Shown one piece after another: positions 11,339 through 22,278 of a stretch of 64,000 nt of DNA. Position 1 is the stretch's first letter. Every line of letters starts with the position of its first letter. The notes under the pieces are model-generated. The model worked only from the letters and a program-made list of their open reading frames with translations. It did no database searches and had not been told where the DNA came from. The DNA is from Plasmopara viticola. Lineage: Eukaryota > Oomycota > Peronosporomycetes > Peronosporales > Peronosporaceae. Where the stretch lies: the NCBI GenBank assembly GCA_001695595.3, contig MBPM02000015.1:434001-498000 (forward strand). The letters run 5' to 3'. Position numbers and translations under genes: made by a program.

Positions 11339-12878
11339 AACCCGAGAGAAAACGTTGGTGCGTCTTGGCCTACGCAAAAATACAAATTAACCATGCGTCA
11401 AAAATTAAGCCTAGCCAACTATTTGCACACGCTTTGCAGGTCTCACAATGACTATCACATAGATTGAAGAATGATTTTAAGAACATTTAATACATTCTTC
11501 TGACAATATTAAAGCAAACCTTCAGCGTGCATTCTACTGAACAAGACAAGTTGTTTGCGACGCTACTGACTATTCCATCTGCTGCGCGTTACTGCAACCC
11601 AAGAAGGATGATTGTAAGTCAGTCATCTCGTTTCAGGATATGAAAGGTTTTAGACCGACTTGAGGCAAGCAGTGAACAGCGTGTGAGCTTCGTGCGTCTT
11701 CGTCATGTTCCAATCGTTCGTACTAAAATGAGGAAAAAAAAATGTTGCAGTATTCATCAATTAAATGAGCCCAAGCAAATGCGTGGGTATCGAGAAAGCT
11801 ACAGATATGTTATTGAAGCGCAAAGAAAATGGCTCAAGTTCAAGCTTTTTAGTATCCGAAACTTTCTTGACAGTAGGAACTTTGTGAAGGAGCATGCTAG
11901 CGAGAATACAAATAAAATGGCGGTAAAAAATGTAAAAAGACAAATTCGGCACTACAATCTACTATCATCACTGACCAGCATTACATTTAAGTTGTTAGGC
12001 AAAGCTGAGCTTCGGCCTATAACTTTGGCGGAGCCCGTGGCCAAAACAAGTTTTGATTGCCCTCTTTTCACTCGTTTCTCTACAAAAGTGTGCTGAGCAC
12101 GGCCAATTATCACAAAGAGGAGCATCTGCTATAGATTAAAAATTGTCATTTATTTGAATACACCTTTAAATCAGAATGTCAAATCGTGCAGCTGGTCATG
12201 AATTCTTCGATAAACTTCAAAGTGTTGCGCTTAGTAATTATTAACATCAGTCTTCGATCGAAGTCATAAAGATTCGACATAAGATTAATTGTATTAGCTT
12301 CAGGCGAGCATTTCGCAGTCTCATTCTCAGTTTGTTGCTAAGGCAAAAGAGACATTATATTTAGGCCTCTACAATCTTTCAAGGTTATCCGAGCGTGACA
12401 AAATCGCAAATTTAGTTATCTTTAATCATTGAAAATATTAACAAGAGTCCCTCGGTACACTTTTAAGTGTCTGAGTGAGTACAAAAAGGCGACAAGGTTG
12501 AAAGCAACTTGCATACGAGAAAGCTATGGTAGAGCATTTTTTTATTCGCATGGTGATTGCACTAGTGCAATTAGAAAGACGTTTGGTTTCAAGGAATGTT
12601 TAACTCGAGTCATTTCCATACGCGACTGGCGGAAAAATCAAAGTTCTGATTACACTTCATGGAAGAACCGACAACATGAAGTTTGTGACTACGCAAGCAT
12701 CAATATCTGATTAGAGCGCGACAAAATCTTTCGCATCCGACTTGGTTGACTTCCTGCCTTGGCGCTCTTCCAAAAATCCAATGCAATCTCCTGAAGAGTC
12801 TCAGTAGCTTAATTTGCTCATAAGGCTCTCTATCGCATTTGCAAATTTGCCACTCTTTCCGCACTTGTTTCCCTTACG
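11339..12878. other. intergenic, no supported gene
   Basis: A 137-codon frame (11683-12096, GTG-led) and a 93-codon frame (12429-12710) exist, but neither has a domain, signal peptide or convincing composition. The last 80 bp hold pyrimidine-rich motifs of the oomycete initiator type just before the protease gene. Confidence 0.5.
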
Positions 12879-13970
12879 ATGAAGACCACTCTTTTGCTCA
12901 CACTTGCTACTTTAAATGCCGCTGATGCTTCCGTGCCTCCCGTTCCAACAAGTCGTATGGCTGAATTTCTCCTCACGAAATCCAAGCTTGCCTCCGAGCT
13001 CAACGCGTGGAAGCAAAGCGATTCTGGACGATATGCAAAAGAGCATGGTTTCGTTCCAGCTTCGACTTCAAGATTCACTGAATCCACATCGATTGGATCA
13101 GCAACCGACGAGGAATTGCGTCGTTTTTTCCTGGCTAAAGTGCTCATTGAAGAAGCTCAAGCAACAAATCCAGAGGCTGTTTTCTCTACCGAAACACCAT
13201 TTACTTTGATGACTGAAAACGAATTTGCCACGTTCGTCGGCGACTCTTTCGAACGTGAAACAAAAAATTTTGTAGTGACGTCAGAAGCTGACGAAACCCC
13301 GGCCAACTCAACGGAACCTTCCAGTACTGACAAGGATTGGATCACATCTGGTTGCGTCGCTGGCGTCAAGAATCAAGGCCAATGTGGTTCTTGCTGGGCC
13401 TTCGCGGCAGTGGCAGCTCTCGAGAGCGCCATTTGCCTCGCTGGACAACCTCTCATTCCTCTTTCCGAGCAGCAATTGGTCGATTGCGATGACGCTTCGT
13501 ACGCTTGTCAAGGTGGATATCCTGGCGATGCATTGACCTTCATTCAACACGCTGGTGGAGTCTGTTCGGAAAGATCGTACCCGTATGTGTCGGGGACTTT
13601 AGGCGATCGTGATTTGTGCCGGACATCGTGTACTCCTAACAGGGTGACTATCCGTAATATCGTGGCAGTTCCTGAGAGCGATAGTGGGTTGGTCCAAGCA
13701 CTTAGCGGTCGTCCTGTGGCAGTAGGCGTGGCAGCTGGAAATCCCACGTGGAAACAATACAAAAGCGGCATCGTGTCTTCGTGTACGACGTCAAAACTCG
13801 ACCACGCTGTGCTCGCTGTGGGCTACACGGCTTCATACTTTAAAATTAAAAACTCGTGGAGCACCCAATGGGGCGAAAGTGGCTACATGCGACTTAAACG
13901 CGGCAATGGGACCAGCAGCTCGGGTACGTGTGGTATAATCGGCCCTAAGTCCGTCTACCCGCAACTATAG
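12879..13970 (+). CDS. secreted papain-family (C1A) cysteine protease
   Basis: A 363-aa endopeptidase precursor in a single exon. A hydrophobic N-terminus (residues 1-17, MKTTLLLTLATLNAADA) should act as a signal peptide. A proregion follows to about residue 150, including NEFATFV, reminiscent of the I29 inhibitor end. The mature domain shows the full papain machinery: Gln166 (oxyanion hole) in NQGQCGSCWAF, catalytic Cys172, His309 in LDHAVLAVGY, and Asn325 in IKNSWSTQWGESGYM. Several paired cysteines fit papain disulfides. Such enzymes in oomycetes are usually extracellular and may act on host or own proteins. It sits about 300 bp left of the inverted duplication and reads toward it. No intron is needed. 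Confidence 0.93.
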   Translation: MKTTLLLTLATLNAADASVPPVPTSRMAEFLLTKSKLASELNAWKQSDSGRYAKEHGFVPASTSRFTESTSIGSATDEELRRFFLAKVLIEEAQATNPEAVFSTETPFTLMTENEFATFVGDSFERETKNFVVTSEADETPANSTEPSSTDKDWITSGCVAGVKNQGQCGSCWAFAAVAALESAICLAGQPLIPLSEQQLVDCDDASYACQGGYPGDALTFIQHAGGVCSERSYPYVSGTLGDRDLCRTSCTPNRVTIRNIVAVPESDSGLVQALSGRPVAVGVAAGNPTWKQYKSGIVSSCTTSKLDHAVLAVGYTASYFKIKNSWSTQWGESGYMRLKRGNGTSSSGTCGIIGPKSVYPQL

Positions 13971-14266
13971 ACCGTCGACTGGATACGTTTGTACAAGCAT
14001 GCCTCTTTCAAAGGTCCGCTGCATTATAACACTAGCTCTTGTTCTTTAAGAGACGCGATACTTTCGTGCATTGAGATACAATCCTTTAATCTTATGATAC
14101 AGTTGCCATTTATCGCATTGATAGTCATTGCATAATTAAAATCAACACTGGTGTGCTCCCTCGTGCTGTTTGTGGTGCTGGTGACAGGCCAGGAAATGTT
14201 AATATAATATTGCATCGTTCATTCAAAGCGAACGTCCCCAATATGATGATGAGAGATCGCGCCACA

Positions 14267-15615
14267 ACCAGGCGTGGCGCGGATGACACATTTTACCAGC
14301 ACTCGCTCAAAACATAACAACAGTGAAAAAACGAGGCTGTTGGCAGACTTCGACCAAAGTGACAACCGAGAATACTATTTACGTGGCTGGACCCCTCCTT
14401 ATGTTGAAATGCTTCCTAATGGCGGACGCGATCTCTCAGTAAAGGAGCTCAAGCGTCTTCAAAGAGGTCTCGTTGGCGCTGGATGGGAAACGGTGTGGTT
14501 TTAACCCTCTTTTCGACCAGAATGGTGTTTTTACTCACCGCATTGCATCTTTCGACGTTTTTACTTCGCGAAATGTACCAAATTGCTGACATTTTCGAGG
14601 ACCATTTTGCCATTGTCCTGTTTTTGTGGTCATTGTCTCTGATCCCAAGCGTTGCCGTACCATTTATGTCCACTCGCATTGCACGGGATGGGTTATTGGC
14701 ATTTAATGTGGAACACATGAAAGTAGCGCAAGTGATCGTCCAAGTTTCGCGACTCCTGCGTGCACGACAAACATTGCGCACGCTTCGATTTGTGGCCGAA
14801 ATGAAAATTCATTTGCGTGAGAATGTCCGACGCAACAATGAGCAACTGATGCTCAATGTCGAAGAGAAGCCACAAGTGCCACTGCCACAAGCACCTCGCC
14901 GACGTTCCAGCATTGTACCCATTGATGCCACTGCAACGTTCAAAGCTGCTCGCCGTCGATCATCCACTCATCTTGATCCATTGGTGACTGCAGGAGTGTT
15001 GCGGTCGATTCAGCAAACTCCTTTGCCGCTTCCCGTTGCTTCGAAAGCAACTTTCGAGCCGCCTTTATCTCCATTGGCTGCGTACTTGACACCTCGAAAG
15101 CAACGAGGGGATGCGTACCGTCGAGAGATGGAAAGGCGTGAAATTCACACCATTTTTTGTCTTTTTGATGTCGACGGGTCAGGTTCGGTCTCACGAGATG
15201 AAATGGCCAGTCTGTTACTCGCGATAACCCACGATTTAGACGATCGTCAACTAACTCGATTAATGACAGATTTGGTCACGGAAGAGCTTGAAAGTGACGA
15301 GGATAGGGCAAACGACAATGTCGTGGTAGATGAACCGAGGAAATAACGTTTGAGGCCTTTTACAAGTGGTGCAGTGCACGTATTCAAGAGAGTCGGCACT
15401 CTAAAGAGGAATTAGTGGAAGAAATCTTTCATATGGTCGATGTTGATAAGAGCGGAACGATTTCGGTGGACGAATTTGTTTTAATTTTCAAGACATTGGG
15501 ACAAGCACTGGATCATGACGATGTGCGGGAACTTGTGTACCAAATGGACCGCAATGGCGATGGCAAGATCGATCTCGAGGAATTTAGTAAAATGCTACAG
15601 AAGCATGAGATTTAA
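14267..15615 (+). pseudogene. truncated, frameshifted copy of the EF-hand MLO-like gene
   Basis: Homologous to roughly the last 445 codons of the intact gene at 19605-21950, whose first 330 or so codons are missing because the duplication starts inside the gene. Two one-base deletions break the frame: one near 14487 (GGATGGGAAAC against GGATGGGGAAAC) and one near 15333 (GATGAACCGAGG against GATGGACCCGAGG). The EF-hand loops [24 protein letters not shown] and [12 protein letters not shown] are still readable in pieces. It lacks the signal anchor and most membrane segments, so a functional product is unlikely. Confidence 0.92.
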
Positions 15616-15870
15616 TGATGAAAGGTAGGAAGAAAGAGTCGATGGCGCGACACTTGTCAATACGCTTAGATAAAAGTACCTGCAAATAAAAGATTGAGCT
15701 TGATGTCAAACCCTCACACATGTCTTGATCCGACACAACCTGTCCATCAAGAATCCCAAGCATCCTCTTTCAATCAACTTGCGATTCATCAGATCAATCA
15801 TTGCATAACTGCTAAAAGGTAGCGTCACACCACTCGTAGATTTGCCTCACTCCTCACAAATTACACTACC

Positions 15871-17166
15871 ATGCAATGGCTTGCAATGTCACTAAGTGCC
15901 CTTGCAACTTTCACAAGTGACGCCAAGTCGACGGGTCATAGGGTGGACCTGAATCTTGGTGTAGGTTGCAACTTTTCCAATTACTCTGCATTGCCCATTG
16001 CAACACCCACCAAGCCTTCCTATCGTCTCCAATTGAATCCTGGACTTGGTAAAGGTCTCTACGTATTGCACTTTTCGCACTTTGATCTTCCCGAATCAGA
16101 TGCGATTATTGTACGACCAACGGATCCCCCGACCAAAGTGTCATCAGTTGCAATTTGGTCGGGTAAGAATGCAAGCGGCAATTTTTATTCGACTGCGATG
16201 GATGGAAGTGGTTTCTCACTCGAACTTTTGAAAACAACCACGCTCGATCATGCCACATCCTGTCGAGGTTTTACACTTAGTGGACTGCTCTTTTCTCCAA
16301 AAGAATTGGCGGACGAGGCGCAAGAGTTGCAAGTGGCCGTCAAAGTGCCTTTGAGCAACACGGCAACTGCAATTGAGGCAGAGATGGACGAAAGTTTGTG
16401 TGGTGTCGACGAATCTGTTGCCGCAGCGTGTGCTCCCTATTCCACCAATTACGAGGAAGGCACGACCATGTTGACAAAGTCCCGGCCTGTAGCGCGTTTG
16501 TCGATTATCAAGGAAGATGGCATGCAAATAGCATTCTGTACAGGCTGGTTACTCGGCTGCGAAGGTCACTTGATCACCAACGAGCATTGTATTGGCAATA
16601 ACCAAGATGCACGGAATACAAAGGTGGAATTTCTGGCACAAGCGTCGAGTTGCAGTGACAGTGATACGTGTGCAACTCATGGTGGTTGTCCGGGACTATT
16701 TGGTGTGGTTGGTACGACACTTGTTGCCGTGTCGGAAGAATTAGACTATGCACTTGTCCGACTCGATGGCAACAATACTATTGCAGATTTCTCGACATTG
16801 TACGAGCAGACGGGCTATTTGCAGTTCCGTGGCGCAGGAGCAATAATGCATGAAGACATTTACATCCCACAACACCCTTTGGGCTACGGCAAACGCATTG
16901 CGTGGCTCTACAATGGTCAACCTGGTCGTGTCGAGTCGTTCACAGTCACGGAATGCCGCAACGATGATATTGGCTACTATGTTGACACCCAAGAAGGCTC
17001 TTCTGGCTCGCCCATTATTGCGAAAACGGACAATAATGTTATTGCATTGCACCATTGTGGCGGGTGTTTAAATGGAGGAATTCCCGCGACATCAATCATT
17101 GAGGACTTGACAAAAAAGGGTCTCTTGCCAAAGTGTGCTGTTGCGCAAAGCAACAATTTGTTCTAA
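15871..17166 (+). CDS. secreted trypsin-like serine protease, left-arm copy
   Basis: A 431-aa, intron-free precursor with a probable signal peptide (residues 1-18). Residues about 25-160 form a beta-rich N-terminal region with no recognised family. Residues about 205-415 form a chymotrypsin-fold domain with triad His239 (LITNEHCIGNN), Asp292 (LDYALVRLDGN) and Ser378 (QEGSSGSPII). The GSSGSP box and overall form resemble bacterial-type glutamyl endopeptidase and trypsin-2-like (PF13365) enzymes more than digestive trypsins. Many cysteines suggest disulfides and an extracellular role. It is nearly identical to the inverted copy at 18054-19349, differing at residues 7, 87, 89, 90, 110 and 248. 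The two copies are convergent, tail to tail. Confidence 0.9.
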   Translation: MQWLAMSLSALATFTSDAKSTGHRVDLNLGVGCNFSNYSALPIATPTKPSYRLQLNPGLGKGLYVLHFSHFDLPESDAIIVRPTDPPTKVSSVAIWSGKNASGNFYSTAMDGSGFSLELLKTTTLDHATSCRGFTLSGLLFSPKELADEAQELQVAVKVPLSNTATAIEAEMDESLCGVDESVAAACAPYSTNYEEGTTMLTKSRPVARLSIIKEDGMQIAFCTGWLLGCEGHLITNEHCIGNNQDARNTKVEFLAQASSCSDSDTCATHGGCPGLFGVVGTTLVAVSEELDYALVRLDGNNTIADFSTLYEQTGYLQFRGAGAIMHEDIYIPQHPLGYGKRIAWLYNGQPGRVESFTVTECRNDDIGYYVDTQEGSSGSPIIAKTDNNVIALHHCGGCLNGGIPATSIIEDLTKKGLLPKCAVAQSNNLF

Positions 17167-17553
17167 AGTCTGTAAAATCACAATACTAGCTGCAATAACT
17201 ATACAATTTCGATGATTTCAATCGCACAATAGTATTTTTTTGCGCATAAAAGCAAATGAGTTTTGTTCATTCGCACTAATTTTCTCCAACTTCCCGGACC
17301 TAATGAATTGTTAGGCAGTTTTACATCCCTATAAATAAACAAGTACTATATGGCGTACTGAATTAAAAGCTCGGCAATCTGTTGCCCAACTCGTTTTCTC
17401 ACTGAAAAAATGTATATTCTTCTGCTCGCCTCGTGCTTTTGACTCTGCCACAGCAAATATGTATTAAAAAAATAACAGTTTTTGGCTCTACAAACGAGCT
17501 ACTTTTCACGTTTGCATTCTTCGTGAGTTATGGTAGATTGCAGGTATTCGCAC

Positions 17554-17666
17554 TGCATGATAAGTTGTAAGGGAGCGCTTTTATTCCTTCCTTCCACCAA
17601 GCACTGGACGCATTCTGCTTTATTGCTATTTCTGACTTTTGAATTGCTCTGCTACAATCTTATTAA
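17554..17666. other. 113-bp spacer between the inverted arms
   Basis: Single-copy sequence between the mirrored arm ends ATTCGCACT and AGTGCGAAT. It has no gene. Together the arms could form a large hairpin or cruciform with this as the loop. Confidence 0.85.
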
Positions 17667-20600
17667 GTGCGAATACCTGCAATCTATCATAACTCACGAA
17701 GAATGCAAACGTGAAAAGTAGCTCGTTTGTAGAGCCAAAAACTGTTATTTTTTTAGAACATGTTTGCTGTGGCAGAGTCAAAAGCACGAGGCGAGCAGAA
17801 GAATATACATTTTTTCAGTGAGAAAACGAGTTGGGCAACAGATTGCCGAGCTTTTAATTCAGTACGCCATATAGTACTTGTTTATTTATAGGGATGTAAA
17901 ACTGCCTAACAATTCATTAGGTCCGGGAAGTTCAAGAAAATTAGTGCGAATGAACAAAACTCATTTGCTTTTATGCGCAAAAAAATACTATTGTGCGATT
18001 GAAATCATCGAAATTGTATAGTTATTGCAGCTAGTATTGTGATTTTACAGACTTTAGAACAAATTGTTGCTTTGCGCAACAGCACACTTTGGCAAGAGAC
18101 CCTTTTTTGTCAAGTCCTCAATGATTGATGTCGCGGGAATTCCTCCATTTAAACACCCGCCACAATGGTGCAATGCAATAACATTATTGTCCGTTTTCGC
18201 AATAATGGGCGAGCCAGAAGAGCCTTCTTGGGTGTCAACATAGTAGCCAATATCATCGTTGCGGCATTCCGTGACTGTGAACGACTCGACACGACCAGGT
18301 TGACCATTGTAGAGCCACGCAATGCGTTTGCCGTAGCCCAAAGGGTGTTGTGGGATGTAAATGTCTTCATGCATTATTGCTCCTGCGCCACGGAACTGCA
18401 AATAGCCCGTCTGCTCGTACAATGTCGAGAAATCTGCAATAGTATTGTTGCCATCGAGTCGGACAAGTGCATAGTCTAATTCTTCCGACACGGCAACAAG
18501 TGTCGTACCAACCACACCAAATAGTCCCGGACAACCACCATGAGTTGCACACGTATCACTGTCACTGCAACTCGACGCTTGTGCCAGAAATTCCACCTTT
18601 GTATTCTGTGCATCTTGGTTATTGCCAATACAATGCTCGTTGGTGATCAAGTGACCTTCGCAGCCGAGTAACCAGCCTGTACAGAATGCTATTTGCATGC
18701 CATCTTCCTTGATAATCGACAAACGCGCTACAGGCCGGGACTTTGTCAACATGGTCGTGCCTTCCTCGTAATTGGTGGAATAGGGAGCACACGCTGCGGC
18801 AACAGATTCGTCGACACCACACAAACTTTCGTCCATCTCTGCCTCAATTGCAGTTGCCGTGTTGCTCAAAGGCACTTTGACGGCCACCTGCAACTCTTGC
18901 GCCTCGTCCGCCAATTCTTTTGGAGAAAAGAGCAGTCCACTTAGTGTAAAACCTCGACAGGATGTGGCATGATCGAGCGTGGTTGTTTTCAAAAGTTCGA
19001 GTGAGAAACCACTTCCATCGATCGCAGTCGAATAAAAATTGCCGCTTGCATTCTTACCCGACCAAATTGCAACTGATGACATGTTGGTGGTGGGATCCGT
19101 TGGTCGTACAATAATCGCATCTGATTCGGGAAGATCAAAGTGCGAAAAGTGCAATACGTAGAGACCTTTACCAAGTCCAGGATTCAATTGGAGACGATAG
19201 GAAGGCTTGGTGGGTGTTGCAATGGGCAATGCAGAGTAATTGGAAAAGTTGCAACCTACACCAAGATTCAGGTCCACCCTATGACCCGTCGATTTGGCGT
19301 CACTTGTGAAAGTTGCAAGGGCACTTAGTAACATTGCAAGCCATTGCATGGTAGTGTAACGCGTGAGAAGTGAGGCAAATCCACGAGTGGCGTGACGCTA
19401 CCTTTTAGCAGTTATGCAATGATTGATCTGATGAATCGCAAGTTGATTGAAAGAGGATGCTTGGGATTTTTGATGGACAGGTTGTGTCGGATCAAGACAT
19501 GTGTGAGGGTTTGACATCAATCTCAATCTTTTATTTGCAAGTACTTTTATCTAAGCGTATTGACAAGAGTCGCGCCATCGACTCTTTCTTCCTACCTTTC
19601 ATCATTAAATCTCATGTTTCTGTAGCATTTTACTGAATTCCTCGAGATCGATCTTGCCATCGCCATTGCGGTCCATTTGGTACACAAGTTCCCGCACATC
19701 GTCATGATCCAGTGCTTGTCCCAATGTCTTGAAAATTAAAACAAATTCGTCCACCGAAATCGTTCCGCTCTTATCAACATCGACCATATGAAAAATTTCT
19801 TCCACTAATTCCTCTTTTGAGTGCCGACTCTCTTGAATACGTGCACTGCACCACTTGTAAAAGGCCTCAAACGTTATTTCCTCGGGTCCATCTACCACGA
19901 CATTGTCGTTTGCTCTATCCTCGTCACTTTCGAGCTCTTCCGTGACCAAATCTGTCATTAATCGAGTTAGTTGACGATCGTCTAAATCGTGGGTTATTGC
20001 GAGTAACAGACTAGCCATTTCATCTCGTGAGACCGAACCCGACCCGTCGACATCAAAAAGACAAAAGATGGTGTGAATTTCACGCCTTTCCATCTCTCGA
20101 CGGTACGCATCCCCTCGTTGCTTTCGAGGTGTCAAGTACGCAGCCAATGGAGATAAAGGTGGCTCAAAAGTTGCTTTCGAAGCAACGGGAAGCGGCAAAG
20201 GAGTTTGCTGAATCGACCGCAACACTCCTGCAGTCACCAATGGATCAAGATGAGTGGAAGATCGACGACGAGCAGCTTTGAACGTTGCAGTGGCATCAAT
20301 TGGTACAATGCTGGAACGTCGGCGAGGTGCTTGTGGCAGTGGCACTTGTGGCTTCTCTTCGACATTGAGCATCAGCTGCTCATTGTTGCGTCGGACGTTT
20401 TCGCGCAAATGAATTTTCATTTCGGCCACAAATCGAAGCGTGCGCAATGTTTGTCGTGCACGCAGGAGTCGCGAAACTTGGACGATCACTTGCGCTACTT
20501 TCATGTGTTCCACATTAAATGCCAATAACCCATCCCGTGCAATGCGAGTAGACATAAATGGTACGGCAACGCTTGGGATCAGAAACAATGACCACAAAAA

Positions 20601-20954
20601 CAGGACAATAGCAAAATGGTCCTCGAAAATGTCAGCAATTTGGTACATTTCGCGAAGTAAAAACGTCGAAAGATGCAATGCGGTGAGTAAAAACACCATT
20701 CTGGTCGAAAAGAGGGTCAAAACCACACCGTTTCCCCATCCAGCGCCAATGAGACCTCTTTGAAGACGCTTGAGCTCCTTTACTGAGAGATCGCGTCCGC
20801 CATTAGGAAGCATTTCAACATAAGGAGGGGTCCAGCCACGTAAATTGACTTCTCGATGCTCACTTTGGTCAAATTCTGCTAGCAGCCATGTTTTTTCACT
20901 AGTACTGTTTCGAGCACGTGCTGGTAAATGGTGTTGTCCTCGCCACGCCTGGTT
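17667..20954 (-). repeat. right arm of the 3.29-kb inverted duplication
   Basis: Mirror of 14267-17553. It contains the second trypsin-like protease and the C-terminal part of the intact MLO-like gene. Because the gene here continues undisturbed beyond the arm end to 21950, this arm is the likely original and the left arm the derived copy. Confidence 0.95.
18054..19349 (-). CDS. secreted trypsin-like serine protease, right-arm copy
   Basis: A 431-aa protein in one exon with the same layout as the left-arm copy: signal peptide, N-terminal beta-rich region, then a chymotrypsin-fold domain with intact triad His239, Asp292 and Ser378. Relative to the other copy it has Leu7, Thr87, Asn89, Met90, Ile110 and Gln248, so no catalytic residue differs. 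About 250 bp of promoter DNA separate its start from the 3' end of the MLO-like gene on the same strand, and that spacing is copied in the left arm. Both copies therefore carry equivalent upstream DNA and could both be expressed. Confidence 0.9.
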   Translation of the reverse strand: MQWLAMLLSALATFTSDAKSTGHRVDLNLGVGCNFSNYSALPIATPTKPSYRLQLNPGLGKGLYVLHFSHFDLPESDAIIVRPTDPTTNMSSVAIWSGKNASGNFYSTAIDGSGFSLELLKTTTLDHATSCRGFTLSGLLFSPKELADEAQELQVAVKVPLSNTATAIEAEMDESLCGVDESVAAACAPYSTNYEEGTTMLTKSRPVARLSIIKEDGMQIAFCTGWLLGCEGHLITNEHCIGNNQDAQNTKVEFLAQASSCSDSDTCATHGGCPGLFGVVGTTLVAVSEELDYALVRLDGNNTIADFSTLYEQTGYLQFRGAGAIMHEDIYIPQHPLGYGKRIAWLYNGQPGRVESFTVTECRNDDIGYYVDTQEGSSGSPIIAKTDNNVIALHHCGGCLNGGIPATSIIEDLTKKGLLPKCAVAQSNNLF

Positions 20955-21950
20955 CAAGCGCAATCTTTCAGCATCATATTGAAGGCGGGGCGGGGTGAGT
21001 AAACATCGCATGACATGCACTCTTCGATACACAAACTCATTCAAGGCAATGAGGAGAATCCCCGCAAAGAGGAGGATGGCCACTTCACCACGAGGTCCAG
21101 CGTGCCAGCAAAGACCCAATAGAACGACGAGGACGACGTCAAGAGCGAGCCAAGTTGCCAAATCAATCTGAATCAATCTCCCCATGACTTGGCCCGAGAT
21201 AATGGAAAGGTACTCATTGAAAGGAAAGCGCGAGTCGTCTCCTTGCAGCTGAAACTCTTGGGCGAGCAAGCGTGCCGTCTCTTCCTCCGGATGGTTGGAA
21301 CGATAATCGATAAATCGACGACGAAGGGCTAGGTACACAACTTCCCGTTCAGCTTTTCTCGCGGCTGCGGCGCGAAGCCATGAGAAACGAGTGAGCCATG
21401 AAGAGGATGGCTCGGTAGCAAAGGCGTACTCGGAAAGAACGGAGGGAATGTCGGCACTACTGCGCTCAAACTCGCGCCATTCGTGTTGTACGTGCATTCC
21501 GAGACGAAGCAGGCCAAGGCAGAGCACGAGAAAAATCACGATAAAGAGAAATAGGGCCATGTGTAGCTTTTCAATAATCTCTTGGAGCTCTGCATTGCCA
21601 CCTAGGACAGCTCGCGAGAGCCACGGAAGCACTTCGATTTTCGTTACGACAAAGAGCAACAAGCCGATAAAGCCCAGCGTCGTGAGCTCGCCAAAGACTG
21701 TGTTGACGAATGGCATATTGAGCTCATCCGTGTGTTCTTTCAATTGCTCGGTTGCAATCTCAAAGAGAATGGAAATCGCCACAAGTGTCGAGATGGTCAC
21801 AGCCGCGACAATCCCTACGCGGCCACCGCCTGGTTCCGTGTCTTTACTTTGGTCTAAAGGCAAAGTATCAGTCTCTTGGGCTAAGCTTAGCACCACAAAC
21901 AGCGCGAGGGACCACAAGAGACTTGATACCAACCATGAGATGATTGGCAT
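19605..21950 (-). CDS. MLO-like multi-pass membrane protein with C-terminal EF-hands
   Basis: A 781-aa protein. It starts with a hydrophobic signal or anchor (residues 5-24), followed by several more membrane segments (about 46-65, 88-106, 128-153, 265-310, 405-430, 445-470). The stretch [15 protein letters not shown] and the later [12 protein letters not shown] followed by [10 protein letters not shown] resemble the first helices of MLO proteins. [11 protein letters not shown] and the flanking helices also fit. The cytosolic tail has three EF-hand loops: [12 protein letters not shown] (about 633-644), [12 protein letters not shown] (about 722-733) and [12 protein letters not shown] (about 758-769). 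Plant MLO proteins bind calmodulin at the tail, whereas here Ca2+ binding appears built in. The MLO assignment is by pattern only; the EF-hands are certain. The 3' half lies in the right arm of the inverted duplication. Confidence 0.7.
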   Translation of the reverse strand: MPIISWLVSSLLWSLALFVVLSLAQETDTLPLDQSKDTEPGGGRVGIVAAVTISTLVAISILFEIATEQLKEHTDELNMPFVNTVFGELTTLGFIGLLLFVVTKIEVLPWLSRAVLGGNAELQEIIEKLHMALFLFIVIFLVLCLGLLRLGMHVQHEWREFERSSADIPSVLSEYAFATEPSSSWLTRFSWLRAAAARKAEREVVYLALRRRFIDYRSNHPEEETARLLAQEFQLQGDDSRFPFNEYLSIISGQVMGRLIQIDLATWLALDVVLVVLLGLCWHAGPRGEVAILLFAGILLIALNEFVYRRVHVMRCLLTPPRLQYDAERLRLNQAWRGQHHLPARARNSTSEKTWLLAEFDQSEHREVNLRGWTPPYVEMLPNGGRDLSVKELKRLQRGLIGAGWGNGVVLTLFSTRMVFLLTALHLSTFLLREMYQIADIFEDHFAIVLFLWSLFLIPSVAVPFMSTRIARDGLLAFNVEHMKVAQVIVQVSRLLRARQTLRTLRFVAEMKIHLRENVRRNNEQLMLNVEEKPQVPLPQAPRRRSSIVPIDATATFKAARRRSSTHLDPLVTAGVLRSIQQTPLPLPVASKATFEPPLSPLAAYLTPRKQRGDAYRREMERREIHTIFCLFDVDGSGSVSRDEMASLLLAITHDLDDRQLTRLMTDLVTEELESDEDRANDNVVVDGPEEITFEAFYKWCSARIQESRHSKEELVEEIFHMVDVDKSGTISVDEFVLIFKTLGQALDHDDVRELVYQMDRNGDGKIDLEEFSKMLQKHEI

Positions 21951-22278
21951 CCTGCAAAATGGAGGTCTGTATCTATCTGCGTCTCTTCGAGATCGTAATT
22001 ACATAAACTAGTACGAAAAAAGATATTTTCAAGAGTGATAGATTTACGAAAAAGATCCAATCGACGGCGTAGAATTGCGGGTAGAGTAATAACACCACAC
22101 GTGCCCGAGCTTATCGGTCCCATTCCCGCGTTTGAGTCGCATGTAGCTCCTTTCGCCGCAATTAGAGTATTTTGATTTTCAAGTGTGTAGACGTGTTACC
22201 CAGAGCGAGCCTTCAATGTGGTCGAGTTTTGACGTCGTACACGAAAACACGATGGCACTTTTGTACAATTGTCACATG
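21951..22278. other. promoter region and intergenic DNA
   Basis: Upstream of the MLO-like gene. No further gene or repeat was recognised. Confidence 0.4.

Larger units (their letters stand above)
14267..17553 (+). repeat. left arm of a 3.29-kb inverted duplication
   Basis: Reverse-complement match to 17667-20954. The outer boundary is around AACCAGGCGTGGCG (14267) and its mirror CGCCACGCCTGGTT (ending 20954). The inner boundary is at ATTCGCACT (17553). The arm contains a truncated MLO-like pseudogene and an intact trypsin-like protease, both read rightward. Identity is very high, with scattered substitutions and two single-base deletions. Confidence 0.95.

Noticed and set aside
11683..12096. 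A 137-codon plus-strand frame
   Set aside because: It starts with GTG, has Lys/Arg-rich random-like composition, no domain, no splice context and lies in A+T-rich DNA.
18165..18479. A 104-codon plus-strand frame, also seen mirrored at 16741-17055
   Set aside because: It is the antisense shadow of the protease coding sequence in both arms and is duplicated only because the arms are duplicated.
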